Shown: piece after piece, positions 30,433-38,233 of the stretch | How the letters are laid out: the number at the start of each line of letters is the position of its first letter | Position numbering within the stretch: position 1 is the stretch's first letter | Assembly: GCF_041911615.1 (NCBI RefSeq) | Contig: NZ_JAYROR010000080.1 | Coordinates: forward strand, 56,816 to 120,815 | Source of the DNA: Zoogloea sp041911615 | GTDB taxonomy: Bacteria; Pseudomonadota; Gammaproteobacteria; Burkholderiales; Rhodocyclaceae | Length of the DNA: 64,000 nt | Direction of reading: 5' to 3' | Position numbers and translations under genes: made by a program | The notes under the pieces: generated by a model | Told to the model about the DNA's origin: nothing | Databases searched by the model: none | The model's input: only the letters and a program-made list of their open reading frames with translations

Positions 30433-30699
30433 ATGGACATCGTCGAAAGCCTGCGTGCGGATGCCGGACACAACGAGATGAACGAGCAGGCCGCCCACGA
30501 GATCGAGCGCCTGCGCCTCGAGAACGAAATTCTGCGCAGCGCCATGCAATGCGCCAACGTCGCAATGGCCGGCGCGCCGATCTGGCATACCCAGCACCGG
30601 ATCGTCAGCGAGGTGCTGGTGTCGCTGCAGAAGGCCCTCGCCGAGGCCGAGCAGGCCGAAGCCGAATACGTCGAAACCCACCCGCTGCGCGCCGCCTGA
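30433..30699 (+). CDS. Small coiled-coil protein, unknown
   Basis: The ATG at 30433 is preferred over an in-frame GTG six bases upstream because AAAGGAG ends 6 bases before it. The 88-residue product has a helical region rich in Glu and Leu (NEQAAHEIERLRLENEILR) that should form a short coiled coil, then a Trp/His-containing turn (GAPIWHTQHRI) and another helix with KALAEAEQAEAEYVE. It lies between the LysR gene and the aldehyde dehydrogenase, on the same strand as the latter with a 79 bp gap. I do not recognise a family. Confidence 0.7.
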   Translation: MDIVESLRADAGHNEMNEQAAHEIERLRLENEILRSAMQCANVAMAGAPIWHTQHRIVSEVLVSLQKALAEAEQAEAEYVETHPLRAA

Positions 30700-30778
30700 C
30701 TGCCGCGCCGCAGCATGGACCGGGCCGCAGCGATGGACCAGAATCGGCCCGGCTCCCCAACCGGATAAAGGAAGACCC

Positions 30779-32215
30779 ATGCGCTACCCCGACACCCAGC
30801 TGCTGATCGACGGCCACTGGCAGGACGCCGCCGACGGCCGCACGCTCGCCGTGCATAACCCCGCCAGCGGCACCGAGATCGGCCGCGTCGCCCACGCCGG
30901 CATCACCGACCTGGACCGCGCCCTCGCCGCTGCCCAGAAGGGCTTTCTGACCTGGCGCGACGTGCCCGCCATCGAACGCCAGAAGACGATGCGCCGTGCC
31001 GCCGCGCTGCTGCGTGAGCGCGCCGACGGTATCGCCGCGATCCTGACCCAGGAAAACGGCAAGCCGCTGGCCGAGGCGAAGATCGAAACGATGGCCGCCG
31101 CCGACATCATCGAGTGGTTCGCCGACGAAGGGATGCGCATCTACGGCCGGGTTGTGCCGGCGCGCAACCCGGCGGTGCGTCAGCTGGTGGTGAAGGACCC
31201 GGTCGGCCCGGTGGCGGCGTTCACGCCGTGGAACTTCCCGATCAACCAGGCCGTGCGCAAGGTGTCGGCGGCGCTTGCCAGCGGCTGCTCGATCCTCGTC
31301 AAGGCCGCCGAAGAAACCCCGGCGGCGCCCGCCGCGCTGATCCGCGCCTTCGTCGATGCCGGCGTGCCGGCCGGCGTCGTCGGGCTGGTGTATGGCAACC
31401 CGGCCGAGATTTCCGGCTACCTGATTCCCCATCCGGTGATCCGCAAGATCAGCTTCACCGGCTCCACGGTGGTCGGCAAGCAGCTCGCCGCGCTGGCCGG
31501 CCAGCACATGAAGCGGGTCACGATGGAGCTCGGCGGCCACGCGCCGGTGATCGTCGCCGAGGACGCCGACCTCGATCTGGCGATCCGCGTCGCCGGCGCC
31601 GCCAAGTTCCGCAACGCCGGTCAGGTGTGCATCTCGCCGACCCGTTTTCTGGTGCATGAGCAGATCCGCGCCGAGTTCACCGCCGCGCTGGCCGCCCACG
31701 CCCAGGGCCTGAAGGTGGGCGACGGCCTCGTCGAGGGCACCCAGATGGGGCCGCTCGCCAACCCGCGCCGGGTCGCCGCGATGAACGACATCATTGCCGA
31801 TGCCGTGGCCCGTGGCGTGACCGTCGCCGCCGGCGGCGCACGGATCGGCGAGACCGGCAACTTCTTCGCCCCGACCGTGCTCGCCGACGTGCCCCTCGAC
31901 GCCCGGGTGTTCAACGACGAGCCCTTCGGCCCGGTGGCCGCGGTGCGCGGCTTCGAGCGCATCGAGGACGCCATCGCCGAGGCCAACCGGCTGCCCTACG
32001 GCCTCGCGGGCTACGCCTTCACCCGCTCGCTCAAGCACGCCCACCTGCTTGCCCAGCGGGTCGAGGTCGGCATGTTGTGGATCAACCAGCCGGCCGCGCC
32101 GTGGCCCGAGATGCCCTTTGGCGGGCTCAAGGATTCCGGCTACGGTTCGGAGGGCGCGCCGGAAGCGCTCGAGCCCTATCTCAACACCCGCGCGGTGTCG
32201 ATCTTCAACGCCTGA
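30779..32215 (+). CDS. NAD(P)-dependent aldehyde dehydrogenase, succinate-semialdehyde dehydrogenase-like
   Basis: The product has 478 residues, normal for the family. Catalytic Cys284 lies in GQVCISPTRF, general base Glu250 in MELGGHAP, and Asn152 in FTPWNFP. The cofactor-binding LVKAAEETP (K175) and FTGSTVVGK are present. The sequence style (GYFNEEP-like FNDEPFGPVA and GSEGAPEALEPY ending) matches the GabD/SSADH and alpha-ketoglutaric semialdehyde dehydrogenase groups. It oxidises an aldehyde to an acid. Control by the divergent LysR regulator is likely. An ABM-domain membrane protein follows 20 bp downstream in the same operon. Confidence 0.9.
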   Translation: MRYPDTQLLIDGHWQDAADGRTLAVHNPASGTEIGRVAHAGITDLDRALAAAQKGFLTWRDVPAIERQKTMRRAAALLRERADGIAAILTQENGKPLAEAKIETMAAADIIEWFADEGMRIYGRVVPARNPAVRQLVVKDPVGPVAAFTPWNFPINQAVRKVSAALASGCSILVKAAEETPAAPAALIRAFVDAGVPAGVVGLVYGNPAEISGYLIPHPVIRKISFTGSTVVGKQLAALAGQHMKRVTMELGGHAPVIVAEDADLDLAIRVAGAAKFRNAGQVCISPTRFLVHEQIRAEFTAALAAHAQGLKVGDGLVEGTQMGPLANPRRVAAMNDIIADAVARGVTVAAGGARIGETGNFFAPTVLADVPLDARVFNDEPFGPVAAVRGFERIEDAIAEANRLPYGLAGYAFTRSLKHAHLLAQRVEVGMLWINQPAAPWPEMPFGGLKDSGYGSEGAPEALEPYLNTRAVSIFNA

Positions 32216-32235
32216 CCTGAACGGAAATCCGAGCC

Positions 32236-32814
32236 ATGGACGCCAACACGACCCCCGCAACGCCCCAGCCGGGCCAGGTGACCCGCATCGCCCGCCGCCG
32301 CGCGCAGCCCGGCAAGGAAGCCTCGTACGAAGCCCTGGTGCGCGAGATGTTCCAGCACATGCGCGCCAACCGCGGCTTTCTCGGCGCCGAGCTGCTGCCG
32401 CCCCACGAAGCCGGCGGCGACTACCAGGTGGTGGTGCATTTCGCCTCCGAGGCCGATCTGGCCGCCTGGGACGCCTGCCCGGCCCGCGCCGACCTGCACC
32501 GACGGATGCGCGAAGTGGCCGAGGCCGAGCCCGACTACCGTCGCCTGTCGGGCCTCGAGGCATGGTTCGCGGCGGCCGTCGTGCCCGCCTCGATGCATCC
32601 ACCGCGGGCGCGCATGGCGCTGGTGACCTGGCTCGGCATTTTCCCGACGGTGTCGTTCTTCCTGTGGTTCGTCGCGCCGCATCTCAACGCGCTGCCGTTC
32701 CTGCCGCGGGTCGGGTTGCTCACCGGGCTGATCGTGATGACCATGACCTGGGTGGTGATGCCACGCCTCACCAAGCTGCTGCGCGGTTTCCTCAACCCGC
32801 ACCTCCGGTCGTAA
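32236..32814 (+). CDS. ABM (antibiotic biosynthesis monooxygenase)-domain protein with two membrane helices
   Basis: This 192-residue protein has an N-terminal ABM-like ferredoxin fold (~14-105; VTRIARRRAQPGKEASYEAL, RANRGFLGAELLPP, YQVVVHFASEADLAAW). The C-terminus carries two hydrophobic helices (LVTWLGIFPTVSFFLWFVAP and VGLLTGLIVMTMTWVVMPRL). This combination is a known small family whose role is not established. It is in an operon with the aldehyde dehydrogenase (20 bp gap). A role in handling reactive carbonyl or quinone compounds is only a guess. Confidence 0.82.
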   Translation: MDANTTPATPQPGQVTRIARRRAQPGKEASYEALVREMFQHMRANRGFLGAELLPPHEAGGDYQVVVHFASEADLAAWDACPARADLHRRMREVAEAEPDYRRLSGLEAWFAAAVVPASMHPPRARMALVTWLGIFPTVSFFLWFVAPHLNALPFLPRVGLLTGLIVMTMTWVVMPRLTKLLRGFLNPHLRS

Positions 32815-32886
32815 GCGGGCGGCGCGGCCAGGGCGCCCAGTCGCCGACGGACGTCTTAGCGCAGCGCCGTTCGACGATGGTGCGCC

Positions 32887-32900
32887 TTGATCGGGCGCAA
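32887..32900 (+). promoter_or_regulatory. FNR/DNR-like box upstream of norE
   Basis: TTGAT-CGGG-CGCAA matches TTGAT-N4-ATCAA at 8 of 10 positions. On the other strand it reads TTGCG-CCCG-ATCAA, with the same CCGATCAAGG core as the nnrS site. It is about 109 bp before the norE ATG. A second ATCAAGG half-site lies at 32960-32966. Confidence 0.5.
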
Positions 32901-33002
32901 GTGAAAAATAAAAACTGCGTCCGTTGGAATAGTGCAAAACTGTACCGTTCCGGTGCCGTATCAAGGGCTTAGAGTGGCCCCGGATCACTTTCGGAGCGAG
33001 CG

Positions 33003-33599
33003 ATGGAACTGGCGATGACGGCGACCGGCGCCCGTCCGGTGCTGGCCGGCAAGGTCCCGGGCAACCGGGGAATCTGGGTGGGCATCCTGTGTGAGCTGAC
33101 CGAGTTCGCGCTGATGTTTCTCGCCTACGCGTGGTTCCGCTTCGCCCACCCGGACGATTTCCACCATGGCCCGGCCATGCTCCTGGCCGGCGCCGGCGTC
33201 GCCAACACCGTGGTGATGCTCACCAGCGGTTACTGCGCGGTGCGGGCGCTACTGGCGATCCGGCGCGGCGCCCCGCGCACCGCGCGCAACTGGCTCGTTG
33301 CCACGCTCTTCGGCGGCATCGCCTTCCTGCTCGTCAAGGCCTGGGAATTCAACTGGAACGTCGCCCACGGCGTGGTTGGCACCGGCAACAGTTTCGTGGC
33401 GATGTACTACTACCTCACCTTCAATCACCTGGTGCACGTGGTGTGGGGCTGCCTCGGCCTGATCTGGGCGATCCTGCGCACCCATTTTGGCGCCTACAGC
33501 CCCGAGGACCACGAAGGTCTGGAGGCCGCCACGCTGTACTGGCACGCCACCGATCTGGCGTGGATCGTGATCTTTCCGCTGCTCTACGTGCTCAAGTGA
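33003..33599 (+). CDS. norE: NorE-like cytochrome c oxidase subunit III family protein
   Basis: This 198-residue protein with five predicted membrane helices shows the heme-copper oxidase subunit III pattern: IWVGILCELTEFALMFLAY, LVKAWEFNW, FNHLVHVVWGCLGLIWAI and TLYWHATDLAWIVIFPLLYV. Length and the E/H residues fit NorE, which is needed for full nitric oxide reductase activity but is not catalytic. It is followed after 9 bp by a NorF-like gene. The norCB catalytic subunits are not in the window, so norE-norF are detached from them here. An FNR/DNR-like box lies upstream. Confidence 0.88.
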   Translation: MELAMTATGARPVLAGKVPGNRGIWVGILCELTEFALMFLAYAWFRFAHPDDFHHGPAMLLAGAGVANTVVMLTSGYCAVRALLAIRRGAPRTARNWLVATLFGGIAFLLVKAWEFNWNVAHGVVGTGNSFVAMYYYLTFNHLVHVVWGCLGLIWAILRTHFGAYSPEDHEGLEAATLYWHATDLAWIVIFPLLYVLK

Positions 33600-33608
33600 G
33601 GTGACGCC

Positions 33609-33887
33609 ATGACGCCTTCGACCAACGAAAGCCGGGTGACCCGGGTGTGGCTCGGACTGGTGACGCTGACCCTCGGCAGCGCATGGCTCGGCGAGGTCGG
33701 CGGTTCGCCCGCACTGACCGCGTTGGCGGTGGCGCTGATCGTCGCCGTCAAGGGCTTCCTGGTGATCCGCCACTACATGGGCCTGACCGAGCCGGGCTCG
33801 CGCCTGCGTCAGGTGATGCGGCTGTATTTCGTAGTGGTGCCGGCGCTGATCCTGCTTGCCGGCGGACTCGCCACAGCCAGCTCGTGA
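33609..33887 (+). CDS. norF: NorF-like small membrane protein (subunit IV-like)
   Basis: This 92-residue protein has three hydrophobic helices. It shows the signature VWLGLVTLTLGSAWLGEVGG, VALIVAVKGFLVIRHYMGL and the final MRLYFVVVPALILLAGG that mark prokaryotic cytochrome oxidase subunit IV / NorF proteins. It is 9 bp after norE with GTGAGGTGACGCC as leader. NorF helps assembly or stability of NO reductase. Confidence 0.82.
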   Translation: MTPSTNESRVTRVWLGLVTLTLGSAWLGEVGGSPALTALAVALIVAVKGFLVIRHYMGLTEPGSRLRQVMRLYFVVVPALILLAGGLATASS

Positions 33888-34005
33888 CACGAGATCAAAG
33901 TATCGTTGCGGCATGTACAAAACATTCGACGTCCGCGATATGCCTTGCTATTGTGTGAATTAGCGACCACCTCCCGGCCGCCTTTCTTTGATTGGAGCGC
34001 GTCAA

Positions 34006-34371
34006 TTGGGTACCAAGCTTTATGTAGGGAACCTGCCCTACAGCGTCGACAAGAGCAGCCTCGAGGATATTTTCTCCGCTTACGGCAACGTGACCTCCGC
34101 CCAGGTGATCATGGACCGTGAAACCGGCCGCTCGAAGGGTTTCGGCTTCGTCGAGATGGGGTCTGACCAGGAGGCGCAGGGCGCCATTTCCGGTCTCAAC
34201 GGCAAGAATATCGAAGGTCGCAACCTGACCGTCAATGAAGCGCGTCCGCAGGAGCCCCGCAGCGGCGGCTTCGGTGGCGGCGGTGGCCGTCGCGGCCCCG
34301 GTGGTGGTGGGGGCGGCGGTGGCTTCGGTGGCGGTCGGCGTGGCGCCGGTGGCGGTCGCGGCGAATATTGA
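34006..34371 (+). CDS. Glycine-rich RRM RNA-binding protein (cold-shock type)
   Basis: The TTG at 34006 is preferred because GGAG lies 8 bases upstream and family members begin MGTKLYVGNLPYSV; an earlier TTG at 33988 lacks a ribosome site. The 121-residue product has one RRM (residues ~3-80) with RNP2 (LYVGNL) and RNP1 (KGFGFVEM), then a Gly/Arg-rich tail (FGGGGGRRGPGGGGGGGGFG). Such proteins are induced at low temperature in proteobacteria and cyanobacteria and act as RNA chaperones. The 118 bp 5' region after norF is long and AT-mixed, consistent with its own promoter and a leader. A perfect 8-bp GC hairpin follows the gene. Confidence 0.9.
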   Translation: MGTKLYVGNLPYSVDKSSLEDIFSAYGNVTSAQVIMDRETGRSKGFGFVEMGSDQEAQGAISGLNGKNIEGRNLTVNEARPQEPRSGGFGGGGGRRGPGGGGGGGGFGGGRRGAGGGRGEY

Positions 34372-34872
34372 TTCATCTCCGGCCTGGCCGAGTCGGGCGC
34401 CGCGTTAGAAGACGCGGCGCGCATTGGGTCAGTGCCTGTCGTGGCGGGTCCGGCGCCTGACCGGACAGCGTGACGGCCCCAGCCGCCAGTAGGCTGGTCG
34501 TGCCCCGCCGCGCCCACGACGTGGGTTGCCGAGCGATTTGCCCGGATTCCTTGCCGCACACTTTTCGAGCCGTGCAGGCAGGCTTGGGCGTCCGGGTGTC
34601 ACGTCGAAGGGCGGGCCAATCTCCACGGCTTCCGGGTTCTTGCCGGGCGCTTCTTGCCGATCGCCGCGTTTTTCGTACGCCGGAATCGGGGCCGTCGTTT
34701 TCGTTTTTCCTGCGATTCAGGGTGCACCGAGAGTGGCACATGCGGGGCGACCGATGCCCGCAGGACGTCAGCGGGTCTTCCGACACGCCGCCTTGGTCGT
34801 TTTCCTGAACTCAACACGCCATGTGCTCGCCGCGTGCGTGGTGTTGCCGAATCCCCTTCAAGCCTTCAAGCA
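34372..34872. other. 500-bp gap without a convincing gene
   Basis: Between the RRM gene and the GNAT gene no ORF has recognisable content; the frame upstream of 34873 is Arg/Ser/Cys-rich and looks like non-coding translation. The stretch has the hairpin at 34397-34420 and T-rich spots near 34668-34710 (TTTTTCG, TTTTCGTTTTTCC). It could hold the GNAT leader or a small RNA; nothing firmer can be said. Confidence 0.5.
34397..34420 (+). terminator. GC-rich hairpin downstream of the RRM gene
   Basis: GCGCCGCG (34397-34404) and CGCGGCGC (34413-34420) form an 8-bp perfect stem with an 8-base loop, 25 bp after the stop. No U-tract follows, so termination would be weak or Rho-linked; it may instead protect the 3' end. 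Confidence 0.45.
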
Positions 34873-35421
34873 ATGGATGTTTTGACTTTCCGCGAGGCCC
34901 GGCTCGCCGATCTCGACCGCATCATGGCCCTTGAGCAGGCCGGCTTTGCGCGAGGCAATCGCGAGGCGAGGGCGGTGTATGCCCGTCGTATCGAGGTGTT
35001 CGCGGCGGGTTCGCTGCTGGCCTGCATCGGGCCGCAGGTGGTCGGCTGCCTGTTCTCGGAGATCTGGCAGGCGACGGACGTGCCGGAGGCGGCGCATTTC
35101 GCGCTCGGGCACGACATCCTGGATCGCCACGACCCGCAGGCGGGCACCGAGCTGTACGTGACCTCGATGACCGTCGATCCGGCGCGCCGCGGTCAGCGCC
35201 TGGGCGCGCGGGTGTTCGCCGGCGGGGTGGCGCAGCTGGGGGACGCGTTCCCGCATCTGGCGTCGGTGTTGTTGCTGGTCAATCAGAACTGGCTGCCCGC
35301 GCGGCGCATCTACGCGGCGGCGGGTTTCGACGAGATTGCCTGCCTGCCGGGTTTTTTCAGCCCGGCGCCGGGCTGCCGCGAGGACGGCATCGTGATGCGG
35401 CGGGCACTGCGCCCGGGCTGA
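34873..35421 (+). CDS. GNAT family N-acetyltransferase
   Basis: Starting at 34873 gives 182 residues (MDVLTFREARLADLDRIMAL), the standard opening of GNAT proteins. Motif A lies at ~95-120 (LYVTSMTVDPARRGQRLGAR), with the R-x-x-G-x-G-like acetyl-CoA loop in its RRGQRLGAR form. LLLVNQNWLPARRIYAAAGF follows as motif B. The extra N-terminal 73 codons of the open frame have no ribosome site and atypical composition. The substrate is unknown. It converges on recJ with only 17 bp between stops, and the joint GCCCGGGC palindromes may act as a shared terminator. Confidence 0.87.
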   Translation: MDVLTFREARLADLDRIMALEQAGFARGNREARAVYARRIEVFAAGSLLACIGPQVVGCLFSEIWQATDVPEAAHFALGHDILDRHDPQAGTELYVTSMTVDPARRGQRLGARVFAGGVAQLGDAFPHLASVLLLVNQNWLPARRIYAAAGFDEIACLPGFFSPAPGCREDGIVMRRALRPG

Positions 35422-35438
35422 GGCGCCCGGGCGGCGGG

Positions 35439-37136
35439 TCAGGGCTGGGCGGCTTCGAAGTGTTCCAGCATCAGCTGGATGCTGGACACGCCGTTGTATT
35501 CGTTCACGGCCAGCCGGAAGGCGGCGTGGATGGACGGCGTGGCCGGGTCGGCGTGGTTGAACTGGATGGCTTCGAGCCGGGTATTGCCTTTCCGCAGCTG
35601 TAGCTTGAGGTGCTTTTCCTTGAGGATGCGCTGGTTTTCGACCCGGAAGGTGTCGTCGAAGACCGGCGCGGCGAAGCCCTGGCCCCAGATCTCGCGTTCG
35701 AGCAGACGGGCGGTTTCGAGGTTGTAGAGGCTGTCTTCCAGCGCCCCGTCGGTTTCGAGGCGGCGGGTGAGGTCGGCCGGGTCGATGAGGCTGGTCACCA
35801 CGTTTTCAAACAGGGATTCGAACCGTGCCAGATCGTCCTCGCGAATGGTGAGGCCGGCCGCCATCGCGTGGCCGCCGAAGCGCAGCACCAGCCCGGGGGC
35901 CTGCTTGGTGACGAGATCGAGGGCGTCGCGCAGGTGCAGGCCGGGGATCGAGCGACCGGAGCCCTTGATCTCGCCGTCGTTGCCGCGGGCGAAGGCGATC
36001 GTCGGGCGGTGGAATTTTTCCTTGATGCGTCCGGCGAGGATGCCGATCACGCCCTGGTGCCATTCGGGCTCGAACAGCACGAGGCTGGCGCGGCTGCCGG
36101 GGTCGATGGTGTCGAGATTGGCCATCGCGGCTTCCTGCATGTCGGCTTCGATGGCGCGGCGCTCGCGGTTGAGCTTGTCGAGCTCCTGGGCGATGTTGAG
36201 CGCCCGGCCCATATCGTCGGTGATCAGGCATTCGATGCCCAGCGACATGTCGGCCAGGCGGCCGGCGGCGTTGAGGCGCGGGCCGAGGGCGAAGCCCATG
36301 TCGAAGGTGGTGGCGCGGCTGGCGTCGCGCCCGGCGGCGGCGAACAGGGCACGGATGCCCGGCTGCATGCGGTCGGCGCGGATGCGCTGAAGGCCCTGGG
36401 CAACCAGGATGCGGTTGTTGTGGTCGAGCTTGACCACGTCGGCGACGGTGCCCAGCGCCACCAGATCGAGGAGGTCGGCCAGGTTGGGCTCGGCCTTGCC
36501 TTCGAAGGCGCCCCGGCTGCGCAGCTCGGCCCGCAGGGCGAGCATGGTGTAGAACATGACGCCGACGCCGGCGAGGTTCTTGCTCGGAAAATCGCAGCCC
36601 GGCTGGTTGGGATTGACGATGACGTCGGCCTCGGGGAGCGCGTCGCCGGGCAGGTGATGGTCGGTGATGACGGTGGCGATGCCGTGTTCGCGGGCCGCGG
36701 CGACGCCTTCGACGCTGGCGATGCCGTTATCGACGGTGATCAGCACGTCTGGCGCCATCGGCGCGGCGAGTTCGACGATGGCCGGGGTGAGGCCATAGCC
36801 GTACTCGAAGCGGTTGGGCACCAGATAGCCGACCTCGGCGCCGAACATGCGCAATGCCCGGATGCCGACGGCGCAGGCGGTGGCGCCGTCGCAGTCGTAG
36901 TCAGCGACGATCAGCAGGCGGGCGTCGGCCTCGATGGCGTCGGCGAGCAGTTCGGCGGCCTCGTGCACGCCCTTGAGCTGGGCCGGCGGCAGCATCGCCT
37001 TGAGGCTGTAATCGAGCTGTTCGGTACTTTCGATGCCGCGGGCGGCGTAGATGCGGGCCAGCAGCGGGTGGGTGCCGGACTCGATCAGGCGGGTGACGGC
37101 GCGGGCCGGGGCCGGGCGGGACAGGATGCGGGTCAT
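35439..37136 (-). CDS. recJ: Single-stranded-DNA exonuclease RecJ
   Basis: The product has 565 residues. The DHH-family motifs are present: I (LIVADYDCDGATACAVG), II (VLITVDNGIAS), III (VITDHHLPGD), IV (VALGTVADVV), then DHHA1 with GSGRSIPGLHLRDAL and LRFGGHAMAAGLTI. RecJ degrades 5'-ended single strands in recombination and mismatch repair, using Mn2+ or Mg2+. The start at 37136 overlaps the upstream stop by 4 bp (ATGA), so it is coupled to the preceding gene. Length is normal. Confidence 0.96.
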   Translation of the reverse strand: MTRILSRPAPARAVTRLIESGTHPLLARIYAARGIESTEQLDYSLKAMLPPAQLKGVHEAAELLADAIEADARLLIVADYDCDGATACAVGIRALRMFGAEVGYLVPNRFEYGYGLTPAIVELAAPMAPDVLITVDNGIASVEGVAAAREHGIATVITDHHLPGDALPEADVIVNPNQPGCDFPSKNLAGVGVMFYTMLALRAELRSRGAFEGKAEPNLADLLDLVALGTVADVVKLDHNNRILVAQGLQRIRADRMQPGIRALFAAAGRDASRATTFDMGFALGPRLNAAGRLADMSLGIECLITDDMGRALNIAQELDKLNRERRAIEADMQEAAMANLDTIDPGSRASLVLFEPEWHQGVIGILAGRIKEKFHRPTIAFARGNDGEIKGSGRSIPGLHLRDALDLVTKQAPGLVLRFGGHAMAAGLTIREDDLARFESLFENVVTSLIDPADLTRRLETDGALEDSLYNLETARLLEREIWGQGFAAPVFDDTFRVENQRILKEKHLKLQLRKGNTRLEAIQFNHADPATPSIHAAFRLAVNEYNGVSSIQLMLEHFEAAQP

Positions 37137-38149
37137 GGCGAGGTGGCGGCGGGTTGCGGGGCGGTGGCGAGCAGTGCGGCGAGGGGCTGGGGTTTGCGCC
37201 AGAACTTCCAGAGGCCGGATGCGGCGATCTCCAGGTGCAGGCAGTGCTTGTCGCTGGGGGCGCTGATCGTCAGCTGGCTGAGCTGGCGGGCTTTGAGGGC
37301 GGCCAGCAGCGGAGCGAACCAGTCGCGCTCGAGCTGTTGCAGGGCGGCCTGCCAGGCGGCCGCGTCCAGGTGCAGGGCGGGCTGGCGCAGGCTGTCCACC
37401 ACGGCGAAGCCGGTGCCCGGAGTGTAGCGGTCGGCGGGTTGGGGTTCGATGCCGGCGCGGCGGGCGAGCCCGCGGGCGAAGGGTGCGTCGGCCTGGATCT
37501 GCGCCGCCGGGGCGCTGAAGCGGGTGTCCCGGGGGCCCGCGCCCCACAGCCAGACGCCGTTGATCACGCGCTGGCCGGCGGCCTCGCGGGCGGCGTTGAC
37601 CGGGTGGTTGTACAGCCACACCTCGATTTCGTTGGACAGGCGCGCCCAGCGGGCGATTTCGTCGCCTTCGGGCATGAACAGCTGGACCGGTCGGCCATTG
37701 ACGTCGGCGAGCGGGTGGAAGAACGGGCGCGGGGCATCGGCGAGGGCAACGTACCAGCGGTCGGGCGAGGGGGCATCGAAGCGCCCGATGTCGGGGAACG
37801 TGTCGTTGAGGCCGGCGATCAGGGTGGCGGCTTCGTCGGCGCCGATGGCGAGGCTGGAGGCGTCGGCCAGCAGCAGCTTGTCGCGGGAGAAATGCAGGTG
37901 CACCGGGTCACAGCTCAGCCAGTGGGCGTCGTCGTCCGGCGGGGTGGCCTCGCCGGCGCGGCGCACGGCGGCGAGGGGCAGGCGGGTGTCGGTGGCACCG
38001 AAGCGTGCGGCCAGCCAGGTCTCGAGGGCCACGGTGGGTTGCCAGGCGTGACGGGCGTGGCCGAGCAGGCTGGCGAGGGCGGGCAGCGCGGGTACGCTGG
38101 CGCCGCCCTGGGGCCAGGCGAGGCCGGGCAGGACGAGGTGGAACTGCAT
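37133..38149 (-). CDS. Conserved protein next to recJ (predicted regulatory / RpfE-type)
   Basis: The start at 38149 (MQFHLVLPGLAWP) gives 338 residues. The protein has LSCDPVHLHFSRDKLLLADA, ADVNGRPVQLFMPEGDE, NEIEVWLYNHPVN and VINGVWLWGAGP. The same arrangement is found in betaproteobacterial proteins annotated as regulatory RpfE-type or cofactor-independent phosphoglycerate-mutase-like, always upstream of recJ. I see no catalytic Ser/metal motif, so an enzymatic label is not supported. Function unknown; operon with recJ is clear from the overlap. Confidence 0.82.
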   Translation of the reverse strand: MQFHLVLPGLAWPQGGASVPALPALASLLGHARHAWQPTVALETWLAARFGATDTRLPLAAVRRAGEATPPDDDAHWLSCDPVHLHFSRDKLLLADASSLAIGADEAATLIAGLNDTFPDIGRFDAPSPDRWYVALADAPRPFFHPLADVNGRPVQLFMPEGDEIARWARLSNEIEVWLYNHPVNAAREAAGQRVINGVWLWGAGPRDTRFSAPAAQIQADAPFARGLARRAGIEPQPADRYTPGTGFAVVDSLRQPALHLDAAAWQAALQQLERDWFAPLLAALKARQLSQLTISAPSDKHCLHLEIAASGLWKFWRKPQPLAALLATAPQPAATSP

Positions 38150-38233
38150 CGGATGACGGTGGCGGTGCCCCGGCGGCCGGCCGGGTGCGAAATGCAAATT
38201 TGGGTGGCGAGTCTAGCACGGCCATCCGGCCGC

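Noticed and set aside
33988..34005. Upstream TTG as start of the RRM protein
   Set aside because: No Shine-Dalgarno precedes it, while GGAG is well placed for the TTG at 34006, which also matches the family N-terminus.
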